From the NCBI RefSeq assembly GCF_003399625.1, contig NZ_NBXA01000034.1:1-64000 (forward strand): a stretch of 64,000 nt of DNA. The letters run 5' to 3'. Below, piece after piece: positions 1 through 8,910 of the stretch. The notes under the pieces are model-generated. The model worked only from the letters and a program-made list of their open reading frames with translations. It had not been told where the DNA came from and did no database searches. Source of the stretch: Subtercola boreus. Its GTDB lineage: Bacteria > Actinomycetota > Actinomycetes > Actinomycetales > Microbacteriaceae. The position numbers and the translations under genes are program-made. Within the stretch, counting starts at the first letter, position 1. The number at the start of each line of letters is the position of its first letter.

Positions 1-60
1 GCCCTTCCGGGCCACCGCCACGACGTCATCACGGAACTCTTTCGGATATGCCTTTGCCAT
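1..60 (-). CDS. Transposase N-terminal fragment (IS3 OrfA-like), partial
   Basis: Only the first 20 codons lie in the window. The sequence MAKAYPKEFRDDVVAVARKG matches the conserved start of the small OrfA/HTH subunit of IS3-family transposases, the part that precedes the helix-turn-helix binding the IS ends. A good ribosome-binding site (GGAAGGA) sits 8 bases upstream. Whether the element is intact cannot be judged from this window. Confidence 0.65.
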   Translation of the reverse strand, partial: MAKAYPKEFRDDVVAVARKG

Positions 61-129
61 AACTGACATCCTTCCAGCGAGAATCAAATCTCACAGATCA
101 GATGACAACCGAACTCTGGGCAGACCCAA
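1..129 (-). mobile_element. End of an IS3-family-like insertion sequence (cut by window edge)
   Basis: Bases 1-60 read on the minus strand encode MAKAYPKEFRDDVVAVARKG, which I recognise as the N-terminus of the helix-turn-helix transposase subunit common in actinobacterial IS3-type elements. The ATG is at 58-60 and is preceded by a GGAAGGA ribosome-binding site. The tip of the element is probably near 129, where the minus strand reads TGGGTCTGCCCAGAGTT, but I cannot see the partner inverted repeat because the rest of the element lies outside the window, so the right boundary is an estimate. Confidence 0.55.
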
Positions 130-223
130 CAGCATGAAGAACGCGTTGAGCGCGTGACTAGCGAAGGGAACAGAAGGGATTTTCTCTCGACGATCTGAAG
201 CGGGCAGCCTTTGTGTGCCTGCG

Positions 224-862
224 CTAGGGCATTGAGGCGCCAGGCGGTGGATCGCTCGCTACGCCGGTCAGGATCTGACGGATCAGATCGTCGCAGTACC
301 GCGCAGCGGCGTCTTGATTCTCCTCTGGTGCCGAGGTGAAACCCATCAGCGTGCTCACCAGAATCGCCCCCGTGATCGTCTGGATGAGGAGGTCTGGGTT
401 GCAGTGCTCCGCGAGCTCGCCGCGGTTGACGGCCTCGACGACGAGCGACCGGTTCTGGAAGTGGATGACGCTCCGAAGTCTGTCGAAATACTGATCGAAC
501 AATTCTGGGTGCAAGCCGCGCTCAGAACTCACGCGCAGGATGAACGCACCCTCCTCGGAGTGAGTGAGGCGCAGTGTAGACATGGCGATCGCCCGCAGCA
601 CCCGTGTGATGTCGCCGTGCGATGAACTGTCGGGCACCAGAACGTGGGACGACAGGACGTCATCCATGAGCGCTTTTGTCGAAGCCCACCTTCTGTAGAT
701 CGCAGGTTTACCAACGGCGGCCTCTCTGGCCACGGCTTCGAAGGTGAAACCGCTGAAACCAGAGCGCGCGTAAACACGTTGAGCGGCCAGGAGCACTCTC
801 TTCCGGATTTCCGGGTCTCTGGGCCGTCCAGCCCGCTTCTGCTCCTGCTCTACCACCGCCAC
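224..862 (-). CDS. TetR/AcrR family transcriptional regulator
   Basis: A 212-residue protein with the usual TetR layout. Residues about 12-60 form the DNA-binding helix-turn-helix (VYARSGFSGFTFEAVAREA followed by GKPAIYRRW), and the rest is a helical ligand-binding and dimer domain. The start is GTG at 860-862. It is divergent from the MpaB-like oxygenase gene that begins at 994, and the 131-bp gap contains two direct copies of CGTACGAAT (957-965 and 968-976) that are the best operator candidates. It probably represses itself and the oxygenase gene. The ligand is unknown. Confidence 0.88.
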   Translation of the reverse strand: MAVVEQEQKRAGRPRDPEIRKRVLLAAQRVYARSGFSGFTFEAVAREAAVGKPAIYRRWASTKALMDDVLSSHVLVPDSSSHGDITRVLRAIAMSTLRLTHSEEGAFILRVSSERGLHPELFDQYFDRLRSVIHFQNRSLVVEAVNRGELAEHCNPDLLIQTITGAILVSTLMGFTSAPEENQDAAARYCDDLIRQILTGVASDPPPGASMP

Positions 863-956
863 CGCTCAATCATCATGTCCCCCATTATCGAGCGTCGCCC
901 TCGGAAGCACCGTGAGTGACTTGCAATAGCGGGTGGGCAGGTCTACTTTTTATTTA

Positions 957-976
957 CGTACGAATATCGTACGAAT
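957..976. promoter_or_regulatory. Direct-repeat operator candidate between tetR and MpaB-like gene
   Basis: CGTACGAAT occurs twice, 11 bp apart (957-965, 968-976), separated by AT. Each copy contains the self-complementary CGTACG. The pair lies 18-37 bp upstream of the ATG at 994 in an AT-rich patch (TTTTTATTTACG) and so overlaps the likely promoter of the downstream gene. One turn of spacing fits side-by-side binding of TetR dimers. Confidence 0.5.
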
Positions 977-993
977 GACGAGGGAGTCTATCC

Positions 994-2121
994 ATGGATG
1001 TACGCATTGACGCTGGCCGACCAGGTATTCCGATTGTGACGGAAGAGCTGATGCTCGGAGATGCATCTCGTTGGCGCAGGTTCGGGGAGGTCATCCCAGC
1101 TGGCCAATCACTCAACAGCGACGGCACCCCCGACTACGGTCTCTTCGGACCGGGGTCGGTCGCATGGCGAGTGCTTCTGCACCCCGCGACAATCGTTTTC
1201 GAGACCGCAGCCCAGGCGGCGGTTCAGTTCCTCTACGAGCCGATCACCGCAGGGATCCGGGACATGGACCCGATCTCCCGGAAGGCGCGGAATGGGAGGT
1301 TTACGATGTTCGACTTCTTCGAGCGCTTCCAGCGCAACTCCGGAATGCACGCGCCGATGTGGCTAGGCGACACCTCCACGGCGGAAAACATGGCCACTCA
1401 CCTCCACAGGATCCATGGTCACGTGACGGGTCCGGTCATTGATCCCGATGATCTTTCGCTTGGCGGATATGCAGCTGCCGAACCCCGCGATGCGATGTGG
1501 GCAGCTCTCACCGAATTGCACGCGACTCTCTGCGCCTACGAGAAACTGGCTTGGAACGGCGACGAGGCCCCTCATCCGCTGACACCAGCCGAGCGAGATC
1601 AATTCGTCCTGGAGATCGGGGCCTACTTGCGTCTCGTCGGTGCCGAAGAGTCCGAGATCCCCACGAACATGGCGGAGCTGGATGCCCTCTATGAAAGGTA
1701 CTGGCCCTACTTCGGGCTCAAGGAGAGCGTCTTCGCGGATCCTGAGACCGGGGTCAACATGATCGCGCAATACAAAAACGTCGCTCAGTCGAACTGGGAC
1801 CCTTCGCACAAGCTTGCCACCGACACGCTCTTCGAAGTCTACGAGCAGTGGCACGACGTCATGCTCGCGGTTCTTCCGGAAAAGCTCCAAGCCGCAGCGG
1901 GCCTGAGCCGGGAACAGATCGACTCAGCTGGTGAGATCATCGCTCAGCACGAGGCCGGCATTCGCGAGATTCAGAATCCCGAGAACGAGGCCCGCTTGAT
2001 GCGTCTGCTGTGGGGGCCGGATGGAGTGGACCTCATTCGCAACGCCCGCGCCCTCCATGAGGCTGCACTGGCTGGCGGCGTTTCGCACAACGCTCTCACA
2101 GCCCTGTCGAGCCCGGAATGA
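994..2121 (+). CDS. Oxygenase MpaB / latex-clearing-protein family (DUF2236) protein
   Basis: A 375-residue protein of the DUF2236 family, whose characterised members (latex clearing protein, fungal MpaB) are haem-b oxygenases cleaving polyisoprene or prenyl chains. Supporting features are the LHRIHGHVTG segment near residue 139 and the ELHATLCAYEKL helix near 175, where the family places its conserved histidines, followed by a long helical C-terminus. No signal peptide is visible, unlike extracellular rubber oxygenases. It is divergent from a TetR gene and its stop overlaps the convergent gabD stop by 26 bp. The substrate is unknown; a lipid or hydrophobic compound is inference from the family. 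Confidence 0.75.
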   Translation: MDVRIDAGRPGIPIVTEELMLGDASRWRRFGEVIPAGQSLNSDGTPDYGLFGPGSVAWRVLLHPATIVFETAAQAAVQFLYEPITAGIRDMDPISRKARNGRFTMFDFFERFQRNSGMHAPMWLGDTSTAENMATHLHRIHGHVTGPVIDPDDLSLGGYAAAEPRDAMWAALTELHATLCAYEKLAWNGDEAPHPLTPAERDQFVLEIGAYLRLVGAEESEIPTNMAELDALYERYWPYFGLKESVFADPETGVNMIAQYKNVAQSNWDPSHKLATDTLFEVYEQWHDVMLAVLPEKLQAAAGLSREQIDSAGEIIAQHEAGIREIQNPENEARLMRLLWGPDGVDLIRNARALHEAALAGGVSHNALTALSSPE

Positions 2122-3571
2122 GGGTGTACTTCGTCGAGAGATATTCGTGGATGCCTTCCGCGCCGCCCTCTCGACCAAGGCCCGACTGTTTGACTCCGCC
2201 GAAGGGTGCAGCGGCATTGGAGACGACTCCCACGTTCAGCCCCATCATCCCGGTGTCCAGTCGGTCGATCATCCGCTGGCCGCGCGCGAGGTTCTCGGTG
2301 AAGACGTAGCTGACGAGCCCGTATTCCGTGTCGTTCGCCAGCGCAACCGCCTCGGCTTCCTCATCGAACTCGACGATCGCCAGTACCGGCCCGAAGATCT
2401 CTTCGCGCAGGATGTCGCTACCCGCACGCACGCCGGTCAGCACGGTCGGCTCGTAGAAGCTCCCCTCACCCGCGCGTCTCCGACCGCCGACGAGGAGGGT
2501 GGCCCCGCGTGCAACCGCGTCGTGAACCAGAGCGTCGACCTTCTCGACAGCGCTCTCGGTGATGAGCGGGCCGATCGTCGTCTCCGGCTCCGTTCCCCGC
2601 CCGACGGTGAACTCGGCGACACGTTCGACCACGCGGCGGGCGAATTCCGGGGCGACCGACCGGTGCACGATGAAGCGGTTCGCCGCAGTGCAGGCCTGGC
2701 CGATGTTCCGGAACTTCGCGGCGACGGCCCCGTCGACGGCTTTGTCGAGATCCGCGTCGGCGAAGACGATGAACGGCGCGTTCCCACCCAGTTCCATCGA
2801 GGTGCGAAGCACGTTCTGAGCGGCTTGTCGGATGAGGGTTCGACCCACCGGTGTCGAGCCGGTGAAACTGAGCTTCCGGAGCCGCGGGTCGGCGATGATC
2901 GGTTCGGCGAGCGCTGCAGATGCCGAGGTGGTGACCACATTCAGGACGCCGGCCGGCAGTCCGACCTCCTCGAACAGCTTCGCGAGGTACAGCGTCGTCA
3001 GCGGGGTGAGCTCGGCCGGCTTGACGACGACCGTGCAGCCGGCAGCGAGGGCCGGGGCGATCTTGCGGGTCGCCATCGCGAGGGGGAAGTTCCACGGCGT
3101 GATGAGGAAGGCCGGCCCGACCGGTCGCTGGGAGACCACCATCTGGCCGGTTCCCTCGGGATTGCTGCCATAGCGCCCCGTGATGCGCACCGCTTCTTCG
3201 CTGAACCAGCGCAGGAATTCGCCGCCGTACGCCACCTCACCCCGGGCCTCGCTGAGCGGTTTGCCCATCTCGAGTGTCATGAGCAGGGCCATATCGTCTG
3301 TGCGCTTCTGAACCAGCTCGAACACGCCGCGGAGCAGTTCACCGCGCACCCGAGGCGCGGTGGCAGCCCAGTCATCGGCTGCAGAAGCGGCCGCGGCGAG
3401 GGCTCGAAGACCGTCGCCGGGTCCAGCGTCTGCCACGTGTTTCAGTACCGCCCCGGTGGCCGGGTCGAACACGGCCAGAGTTCTGCCCGATTCGGCCGCC
3501 TCCCACCGTCCGCCGATGAAGAGCGTCGAAGGAACGGCGTCGAGCAGGGCGGATTCGGTGATGTGGGTCAC
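2096..3571 (-). CDS. gabD: NAD(P)-dependent succinate-semialdehyde dehydrogenase
   Basis: A 491-residue aldehyde dehydrogenase that would oxidise succinate semialdehyde to succinate, the last step of GABA degradation. Visible features are TPWNFPLAMATRKIAPALAAG (cofactor loop), FTGSTPVGRTL, MELGGNAPFIVF containing the catalytic glutamate, GQACTAANRF with the catalytic cysteine, and the C-terminal PFGGVKQSGLGREGG motif. I chose the GTG start at 3569-3571 because GAGGAG lies 6 bases upstream; the reading frame remains open further upstream into the gdh gene but lacks a site there. It is the third gene of gabT-gdh-gabD, 32 bp after gdh. Confidence 0.88.
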   Translation of the reverse strand: MTHITESALLDAVPSTLFIGGRWEAAESGRTLAVFDPATGAVLKHVADAGPGDGLRALAAAASAADDWAATAPRVRGELLRGVFELVQKRTDDMALLMTLEMGKPLSEARGEVAYGGEFLRWFSEEAVRITGRYGSNPEGTGQMVVSQRPVGPAFLITPWNFPLAMATRKIAPALAAGCTVVVKPAELTPLTTLYLAKLFEEVGLPAGVLNVVTTSASAALAEPIIADPRLRKLSFTGSTPVGRTLIRQAAQNVLRTSMELGGNAPFIVFADADLDKAVDGAVAAKFRNIGQACTAANRFIVHRSVAPEFARRVVERVAEFTVGRGTEPETTIGPLITESAVEKVDALVHDAVARGATLLVGGRRRAGEGSFYEPTVLTGVRAGSDILREEIFGPVLAIVEFDEEAEAVALANDTEYGLVSYVFTENLARGQRMIDRLDTGMMGLNVGVVSNAAAPFGGVKQSGLGREGGAEGIHEYLSTKYTLIPGSTGL

Positions 3572-3603
3572 AGGGGTCTCCTCAGGGTCAGTGCGGGCGG
3601 CTG

Positions 3604-4884
3604 TCACGGGTAGAGTCCGCGCAGCCGGTGGGCCTCGGTCACCCGGGCCACGGCCAAGCGTGTCGCGGCTGCGCGAAGGGTGATGTCGTGGGTGTGGGCG
3701 TGATCGCTCACCGACCTCCAGGCAGCGAGCATCCGCTCCTCGAGTCGAGCCTCGACGTCGCGAGCCTCCCAACGGTAGGACTGGTTGGCCTGCGCCCACT
3801 CGAAGTACGACACAATCACTCCCCCGGCGTTGGCCAGGATGTCGGGAGCGACGAGGACACCGTTCGATCGCAGAATCGTGTCAGCATCCCGGGACGTGGG
3901 CCCGTTCGCCCCCTCGACCACGACCCGGGCGCGAAGCCGTTCTGCGTTGCCGGAGTGGATGACCCCTTCGATCGCCGCGGGAACGAGCACGTCGACCTCG
4001 AGTTCGAGAAGACCGTCGGAGTCGAACTCGTCAGCCCCGTCGAACCCGACGACGGAACCCGTGCGGTCGACATGGTGACCGAGGGCACGGATGTCGATTC
4101 CCGACGGATTGTGGATCGCACCGAATTGGTCGCTGACGGCGATGACCTGTGAACCGTCATCGGCCAGGAAGTGCGCCGCGTCACGGCCCACTTTGCCGAA
4201 GCCCTGCACCGCAGCTGTCGATCCCGGCATATCGATACCCACAGACAAAAGAGCTGCCCTCGCGATGTGAACCACCCCGCGTGACGTCGCGCTGGCTCGG
4301 CCGAGCGACCCGCCGAGGCTGAGCGGCTTCCCGGTGACGACCCCGGGAACGGTGTGGCCCTGGCTGACCGAATAGGTGTCCATCATCCAGGCCATGGTCT
4401 GTTCGTCGGTGCCGACATCGGGCGCGGGGATGTCCTGGTGGGGCCCGATGATCGGAAGGATCTCGCTGGTGTAGCGACGGGTGATCCGTTCCAGTTCGAG
4501 GGTGCTGTACGTGCGCGGATCGACGGTGACACCACCCTTCGCGCCGCCGTAGGGCACGTCGAGCAGCGCGCACTTCCAGGTCATCCACATCGCCAGCGCC
4601 CGAACTTCGTCGAGAGTGACGTGCGGGCTGTACCGCAGGCCGCCCTTCGCAGGACCCCGCGAGATGTTGTGCTGCACCCGATAGCCGGTGAGCACCTCGG
4701 TGCTGCCGTCGTCCCGGCGGAGCGGGATGCTCACGGTCAGTTCCCGGCGCGACTGTTTCAACATGGCGTGGGTGCCGGAGTCGTAACCGAGATCCGCCAC
4801 GGCGACGGCGAGCTGGGCGTGCGCGTCTTCGAGCACCGAGGTGCGCTCGGGCAGCACGGCGACAGCGCCGGGGATCGAACTCAT
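3604..4884 (-). CDS. gdh: Glu/Leu/Phe/Val dehydrogenase (probable glutamate dehydrogenase)
   Basis: A 426-residue hexameric-type glutamate dehydrogenase, interconverting glutamate with 2-oxoglutarate and ammonia. The N-terminal catalytic domain shows GPAKGGLRYSP, the substrate lysine motif DVPYGGAKGGVTVDP and PAPDVGTDEQTMAWMMDTYS. The C-terminal Rossmann domain has VQGFGKVGRDAAHFL and PAAIEGVIHSGNAERLRARVVVEGANGP split over its length. Its ATG overlaps the gabT stop in an ATGA, so the two are translationally coupled. Next to gabT, a catabolic role regenerating 2-oxoglutarate for the transaminase fits best. Leucine or phenylalanine dehydrogenase activity is less likely given the length and motifs. 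Confidence 0.88.
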   Translation of the reverse strand: MSSIPGAVAVLPERTSVLEDAHAQLAVAVADLGYDSGTHAMLKQSRRELTVSIPLRRDDGSTEVLTGYRVQHNISRGPAKGGLRYSPHVTLDEVRALAMWMTWKCALLDVPYGGAKGGVTVDPRTYSTLELERITRRYTSEILPIIGPHQDIPAPDVGTDEQTMAWMMDTYSVSQGHTVPGVVTGKPLSLGGSLGRASATSRGVVHIARAALLSVGIDMPGSTAAVQGFGKVGRDAAHFLADDGSQVIAVSDQFGAIHNPSGIDIRALGHHVDRTGSVVGFDGADEFDSDGLLELEVDVLVPAAIEGVIHSGNAERLRARVVVEGANGPTSRDADTILRSNGVLVAPDILANAGGVIVSYFEWAQANQSYRWEARDVEARLEERMLAAWRSVSDHAHTHDITLRAAATRLAVARVTEAHRLRGLYP

Positions 4885-6245
4885 GAGGCGGCCAGAGCGT
4901 CGCGCACGACGGCCAGGCCATCGAGCAGGAGGTCGTCAGAGATGGTCAGGGGAGGCAGGAACCGGATCACGTTGCCGTAGGTACCGCAGGTCAGCAGGAT
5001 GACCCCCTGCGCATGCGCCAGAGCGCTGACCCGTGCCGTGAGCGCCGGATCGGGTTCGGCGGTCGACGGATCGACGAGCTCGATCGCCATCATGGCGCCT
5101 CTGCCCCGCACGTCGCCGATCCGGGCGTCGGATGCCTGCAGGCTCTCGAGTCCTCGTCGCAGGACGGTCTCGATCTGCCGGGCGCGCTCGATGAGGCCGT
5201 CGTTCTGGTAGCTGCGGATCGTCGCGACGGCCGCCGCGCAGGCGATCGGGTTTCCTCCGTAGGTGCCGCCGAGCCCGCCGACGTGCGCCGAGTCCATGAT
5301 CTCCGCCCGTCCGGTGACGGCAGAGAGAGGGAGCCCTCCGGCGATGCCCTTGGCGGTCACGATCAGGTCGGGCACCACTCCCTCGTGCTCCGAGGCGAAC
5401 AGTGCACCCGTCCGCGCGAAACCGGTCTGCACCTCGTCGACGATGAACACCACACCCTGGGCGCGCGACCAGTCCGCGAGCGCCTCGAGGAAACCCGGCG
5501 CCGGCACGATGAACCCGCCCTCGCCCTGGATGGGTTCGATGACGAGTGCGGCGACGTTCGACGCGCCGATCTGCTTCTCGATCTGGCTGATCGCGCGGCG
5601 CGCGGCTTCGGGGCCGGGGAGGCCTCCGTCTCTGAACGGGTACGAGAGCGCCGAGCGGTACACCTCGGGGGCGAACGGGCCGAATCCGCTCTTGTAGGGC
5701 ATGGACTTCGCCGTGAGGGCCATCGTCAGGTTGGTCCGGCCGTGGTAGGCGTGGTCGAAGGCGACGACGGCCTGTCGCCCTGTGTAGTGCCGGGCGATCT
5801 TGACGGCGTTCTCCACCGCCTCAGCGCCGGAGTTGAACAGGGCGGTCCGCTTCTCGTGCTCTCCCGGGGTGAGGTCATTGAGCAGCTCGGCGACCTCGAC
5901 GTAGCCTTCGTACCCCGTGATCGTGAAGCAGGTGTGCGTGAACTGCGCGACCTGCGCGGTGACGGCTTCGACCACGTCGGGCGCTGCATTGCCGACGCCT
6001 GTCACGGCGATTCCGGAACCGAAGTCGATCAGGGTGTTCCCGTCGACGTCGAGCACGACTCCCCCGCCTGCGGCCTGCACGTAGACGGGCAGGGTGATAC
6101 CGACACCACGGGCGACAGCCGCAGACTTTCGGGCGTGCAGTTCGACCGACCGGGGACCGGGGATCGCTGTCACGAGACGGCGTTCCTGCCGGAGCGTGGG
6201 GCCTCCCACGGGAACGGGCGGGGCTACGGGTGCAGGCGAGGTCAT
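4881..6245 (-). CDS. gabT: 4-aminobutyrate--2-oxoglutarate transaminase
   Basis: A 454-residue class III PLP aminotransferase, transferring the amino group of 4-aminobutyrate to 2-oxoglutarate and giving succinate semialdehyde for GabD. Motifs are FNSGAEAVENAVKIARHYTG (PLP phosphate binding), FDHAYHGRT, FIVDEVQTGFARTG and the PLP lysine in VTAKGIAGGLPLSAV. I start at ATG 6243-6245 (MTSPAPV); an upstream in-frame ATG would add 34 low-complexity residues. First gene of the gabT-gdh-gabD operon. It is divergent from a TetR gene 197 bp away, a plausible but unproven regulator. Confidence 0.88.
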   Translation of the reverse strand: MTSPAPVAPPVPVGGPTLRQERRLVTAIPGPRSVELHARKSAAVARGVGITLPVYVQAAGGGVVLDVDGNTLIDFGSGIAVTGVGNAAPDVVEAVTAQVAQFTHTCFTITGYEGYVEVAELLNDLTPGEHEKRTALFNSGAEAVENAVKIARHYTGRQAVVAFDHAYHGRTNLTMALTAKSMPYKSGFGPFAPEVYRSALSYPFRDGGLPGPEAARRAISQIEKQIGASNVAALVIEPIQGEGGFIVPAPGFLEALADWSRAQGVVFIVDEVQTGFARTGALFASEHEGVVPDLIVTAKGIAGGLPLSAVTGRAEIMDSAHVGGLGGTYGGNPIACAAAVATIRSYQNDGLIERARQIETVLRRGLESLQASDARIGDVRGRGAMMAIELVDPSTAEPDPALTARVSALAHAQGVILLTCGTYGNVIRFLPPLTISDDLLLDGLAVVRDALAAS

Positions 6246-6417
6246 CGTTGTCCAATCGGCTAGGGGTGCGGGACTGCCTCCAGCCTGACGGGCATCCAGT
6301 GCCCCAGCCAGTGCCGGAGTGGCTTCGCTTCCGGATGCCGGCGCCACTGTGGCACCTGTCGGGAGGAGAGGCCACCAGCCGGCCAGGACGCCGGAATTCG
6401 CACCCCCCTGCTCCCGA

Positions 6418-6433
6418 GTATCGGGGGCGATAC
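6418..6433. promoter_or_regulatory. Inverted repeat upstream of tetR (operator candidate)
   Basis: GTATCG-GGGG-CGATAC is a perfect inverted repeat with 6-bp arms and a 4-bp spacer, ending 9 bp before the ATG at 6443. Its position over the start region suggests autoregulation by the TetR protein encoded immediately downstream, and possibly of the divergent gabT operon. Confidence 0.45.
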
Positions 6434-6442
6434 AGTGGACGA

Positions 6443-7078
6443 ATGGCAGACATCGGCACGAAAGGGCAGATTCTCCTTCACGCTGCCAGGCTGTTCGGAC
6501 AACGGGGCTACCACGGCACTTCCACCCGGGACATCGCGGAGTCCGTCGGCATCCGCCAGCCGTCGCTGTTCTACCATTTCGGCTCGAAACACCTCATCCT
6601 GAGTGAACTCATCGACGCCGACCTCGCCCAGGATGCGGAGCGCTTCGACGAGGCGATGGCATTGGATGTCGGTCACGCCGAGCGTTTTCACTTCTTCCTC
6701 GCGGTCACGTCGAGGGACTATCTCACACTGCCCTACGACGCCCGGGGCTACTACGGTGACGCCGTCTTCAGCGAGCCGGAATTCGCGCCTCAGCGCCAGG
6801 CGATCGAACAGCAGCACGCGAACATCCGCCACCTGGTCGAGCGGGGGATCGAAGCTCACGAGTTCCAGGCGATCGATGTCGACTTCGTGCAGGGAGCGGT
6901 GAACGGCCTGCAGTTCGAAGGGATGCGCAAGCGGGAGATCAACCGGGATGCTCCGGTGTCGAAGTGGCCACTCCAGGTGGCGGACTTCATCCTCCGTGCC
7001 ATCCTCGTCGACCCCTCGACGCTGGCAGATGTTCGGCGAACGGCCGCCGAACTCCTCGGGGAGCAGTCGGAGCGCTGA
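6443..7078 (+). CDS. TetR/AcrR family transcriptional regulator
   Basis: A 211-residue TetR regulator. Residues about 5-50 hold the DNA-binding domain (AARLFGQRGYHGTSTRDIAES, then RQPSLFYHFGSKHLILSEL), very typical of the family. The start MADIGTK is used because upstream in-frame sequence reads as noncoding and the gene begins just after a palindrome. It lies between the divergent gabT operon and the downstream amino-acid ABC transporter, so it may control either. No ligand can be read from the sequence. Confidence 0.85.
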   Translation: MADIGTKGQILLHAARLFGQRGYHGTSTRDIAESVGIRQPSLFYHFGSKHLILSELIDADLAQDAERFDEAMALDVGHAERFHFFLAVTSRDYLTLPYDARGYYGDAVFSEPEFAPQRQAIEQQHANIRHLVERGIEAHEFQAIDVDFVQGAVNGLQFEGMRKREINRDAPVSKWPLQVADFILRAILVDPSTLADVRRTAAELLGEQSER

Positions 7079-7148
7079 CGCGGGGCTCCGCCCGACGAAA
7101 TGACTCCGCGCCGAAATCACGGCGAAACACGACCGATACACGGATCCT

Positions 7149-7185
7149 CTATCAATTGATAGACACGTTCCCTATCCATCGATAG
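7149..7185. promoter_or_regulatory. Tandem palindromes CTATC-N4-GATAG (operator pair)
   Basis: CTATCAATTGATAG (7149-7162) is a perfect 14-bp palindrome. CTATCCATCGATAG (7172-7185) has the same arms with one internal mismatch. The two start 23 bp apart, close to two helical turns, 53-89 bp upstream of the substrate-binding protein start at 7238. This is the pattern of cooperative dimers binding a regulated promoter. The protein that binds is not identified. Confidence 0.6.
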
Positions 7186-7237
7186 ACTGCTTTCCGGCCC
7201 TCCCGGCCGTGAGCACCGAGTATCAACGGAGATTTTC

Positions 7238-8107
7238 ATGCCCATAAAACTGCACGTTCTCGCTGCGGCCACCCTTTCGGCCGCCGTCGCCCTCACCCTG
7301 TCGGGGTGCGCCACCGACAGCGCTCCGACAACCGCTTCGACTGTGGCACCGGTCGCCACCGTCGAACCCTCTGCCCTTCGATCCCCTGGAACCCTCACCT
7401 ACTGCACCACGAACCTCGGTTCCCCGCCCAACATCTCCACCGACGCAAGTGGAGCACTCGTCGGCAGCGAGATCGACATGGCAAAGGGCATAGCCGAGCG
7501 CCTCGGCCTCAAACCCGATTTCGTCACGGTCGACTTCGCCGCGCTCATCCCGAGCCTGCAGGCTTCACAGTGCGACGCCATCATGGCCACGCTGTACATC
7601 AAGCCCGCACGCGAGGAGGTCGTCGACTTCGTTCCGTACCTGACCTCGGCCGTCGGCGTCGCCGTCAAAGACGGATCGAACACGGGCGTGACCGGGCTCG
7701 ACGACTCGCTCTGCGGCAAGAAGGTCATGGTGACCGTCGGCACGACGGCCCAGTCGCTCGCCGAAGACCAGTCGACCAAGTGCTCGGGTGAAGGCAAGCA
7801 GACCGTCGACATCTCGACGAACAACCAGGCGACGATCGGCTTCCAGCAGCTCGCCAACGGCCAGATCGACGCCTACATCGATGCAGCCGAACTGATCGGC
7901 TACTACCAGAAGCAGGGCACGGCCGGAATCTCGATCGTCGGCGAACCGACCTCCCCGGCCACGATCGGTGCCGCGACGCGCAAAGACGACAAGGCACTCC
8001 ACGACGGGATCCAGCTCGCCTTCACCGACATGGTCGCAAGCGGCGACTACGCGAAGATCCTCGACACCTGGGGCCAGTCGTCGGTGGCCCTGAAGACCCA
8101 GGGCTGA
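7238..8107 (+). CDS. Amino-acid ABC transporter substrate-binding lipoprotein
   Basis: A 289-residue polar amino-acid binding protein (SBP_bac_3 type). The signal peptide ends in the lipobox LTLSGC with lipidation at Cys24. The mature part has the family pattern [19 protein letters not shown], then [36 protein letters not shown] and a C-terminal helix KILDTWG. It captures substrate outside the membrane for the permease and ATPase encoded next. Two palindromes upstream suggest tight control. Being followed by a gamma-glutamyltransferase gene, a glutamyl compound, glutamate or glutamine is a reasonable guess for the ligand. Confidence 0.88.
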   Translation: MPIKLHVLAAATLSAAVALTLSGCATDSAPTTASTVAPVATVEPSALRSPGTLTYCTTNLGSPPNISTDASGALVGSEIDMAKGIAERLGLKPDFVTVDFAALIPSLQASQCDAIMATLYIKPAREEVVDFVPYLTSAVGVAVKDGSNTGVTGLDDSLCGKKVMVTVGTTAQSLAEDQSTKCSGEGKQTVDISTNNQATIGFQQLANGQIDAYIDAAELIGYYQKQGTAGISIVGEPTSPATIGAATRKDDKALHDGIQLAFTDMVASGDYAKILDTWGQSSVALKTQG

Positions 8108-8109
8108 TC

Positions 8110-8910
8110 ATGAGCTTCGACTGGTCGTTCTTCTTCAAGAACCTCTTCACCCCGTCGGGGCCCTTCCTGCAGGGACTGGCCCTCACCGTGATCGTCTCGA
8201 TCGTCGCGATGGCCGGAGCGCTGGTCGTCGGACTGCTGATCGCGCTGATGCGGCGGTCGGAGATCACCCCGCTCCGAGTCGTGGCGAGCTTCTACATCTG
8301 GCTGATCCGCGGCACGCCCCTCCTCGTGCAGTTGGTGATCATCTACACCGGGTTGGCCGCAGCGAACGTCGTCCGCTTCCAGGACGGAGAGATCGGGGGC
8401 ATCCTGATCAAAGCCGCCGTGCAGGCGGCGATCGTCGGTCTGATCATCAACGAGAGCGCCTACATCTCCGAGATCATCCGGGCCGGTCTGGATTCCGTGC
8501 CTGTCGGTCAGCACGAGGCGGCCGCCACGCTCGGCATGTCCGGTCTCTCGGCAATGCGGTGGATCATCCTGCCGCAGGCTCTCCGCCTGATGGTCCCTCC
8601 TCTCGGGAACTCGTTCAACGGGCTCATGAAGAGCACCTCCATCCTCAGCATCATCGGGGTGTCGGAGATGTTCCTCGTCGCTCAGAGCATCAGCGCGGCG
8701 AGCTTCAAGACCTTCGAGATCTTCGCTGCCGTGGCGCTCTACTATCTCGCGCTGACGACGATCTGGACGATCATCCAGGCGATGATCGAGCGCCGCCTGA
8801 ACGCGGCCGTCGGGATCGACGCAAAAGTCTCCTCCTGGCAGCGCCTGTTCGGCGGCCGGCGCGGAGCAACCCTGCAGCCCACCTCCTCACCGATCGGAGA
8901 CCTCGTATGA
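8110..8910 (+). CDS. Amino-acid ABC transporter permease
   Basis: A 266-residue inner-membrane permease of the HisM/GlnP type. It starts 3 bp after the binding-protein stop. Hydrophobic segments cover about residues 20-50, 65-90, 95-125 and 205-235, and the EAA loop that docks the ATPase is seen as [23 protein letters not shown] near 138-160. The N-terminal half carries [13 protein letters not shown], characteristic of polar amino-acid permeases. A single permease gene implies a homodimeric channel. Its stop overlaps the ATPase start (ATGA). Confidence 0.9.
   Translation: MSFDWSFFFKNLFTPSGPFLQGLALTVIVSIVAMAGALVVGLLIALMRRSEITPLRVVASFYIWLIRGTPLLVQLVIIYTGLAAANVVRFQDGEIGGILIKAAVQAAIVGLIINESAYISEIIRAGLDSVPVGQHEAAATLGMSGLSAMRWIILPQALRLMVPPLGNSFNGLMKSTSILSIIGVSEMFLVAQSISAASFKTFEIFAAVALYYLALTTIWTIIQAMIERRLNAAVGIDAKVSSWQRLFGGRRGATLQPTSSPIGDLV

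Noticed and set aside
2021-3613. A 530-codon plus-strand open frame opposite gabD
   Set aside because: It is an antisense shadow: the minus strand encodes a well-conserved aldehyde dehydrogenase, and the plus-strand product is low-complexity Arg/Asp/Glu with no family motif.
7149-7185. Assigning the CTATC palindromes to the TetR at 6443
   Set aside because: The arms resemble the repeat in front of tetR only in TATC/GATA and the spacers differ (4 against 6 bases between these halves), so I left the binder open.
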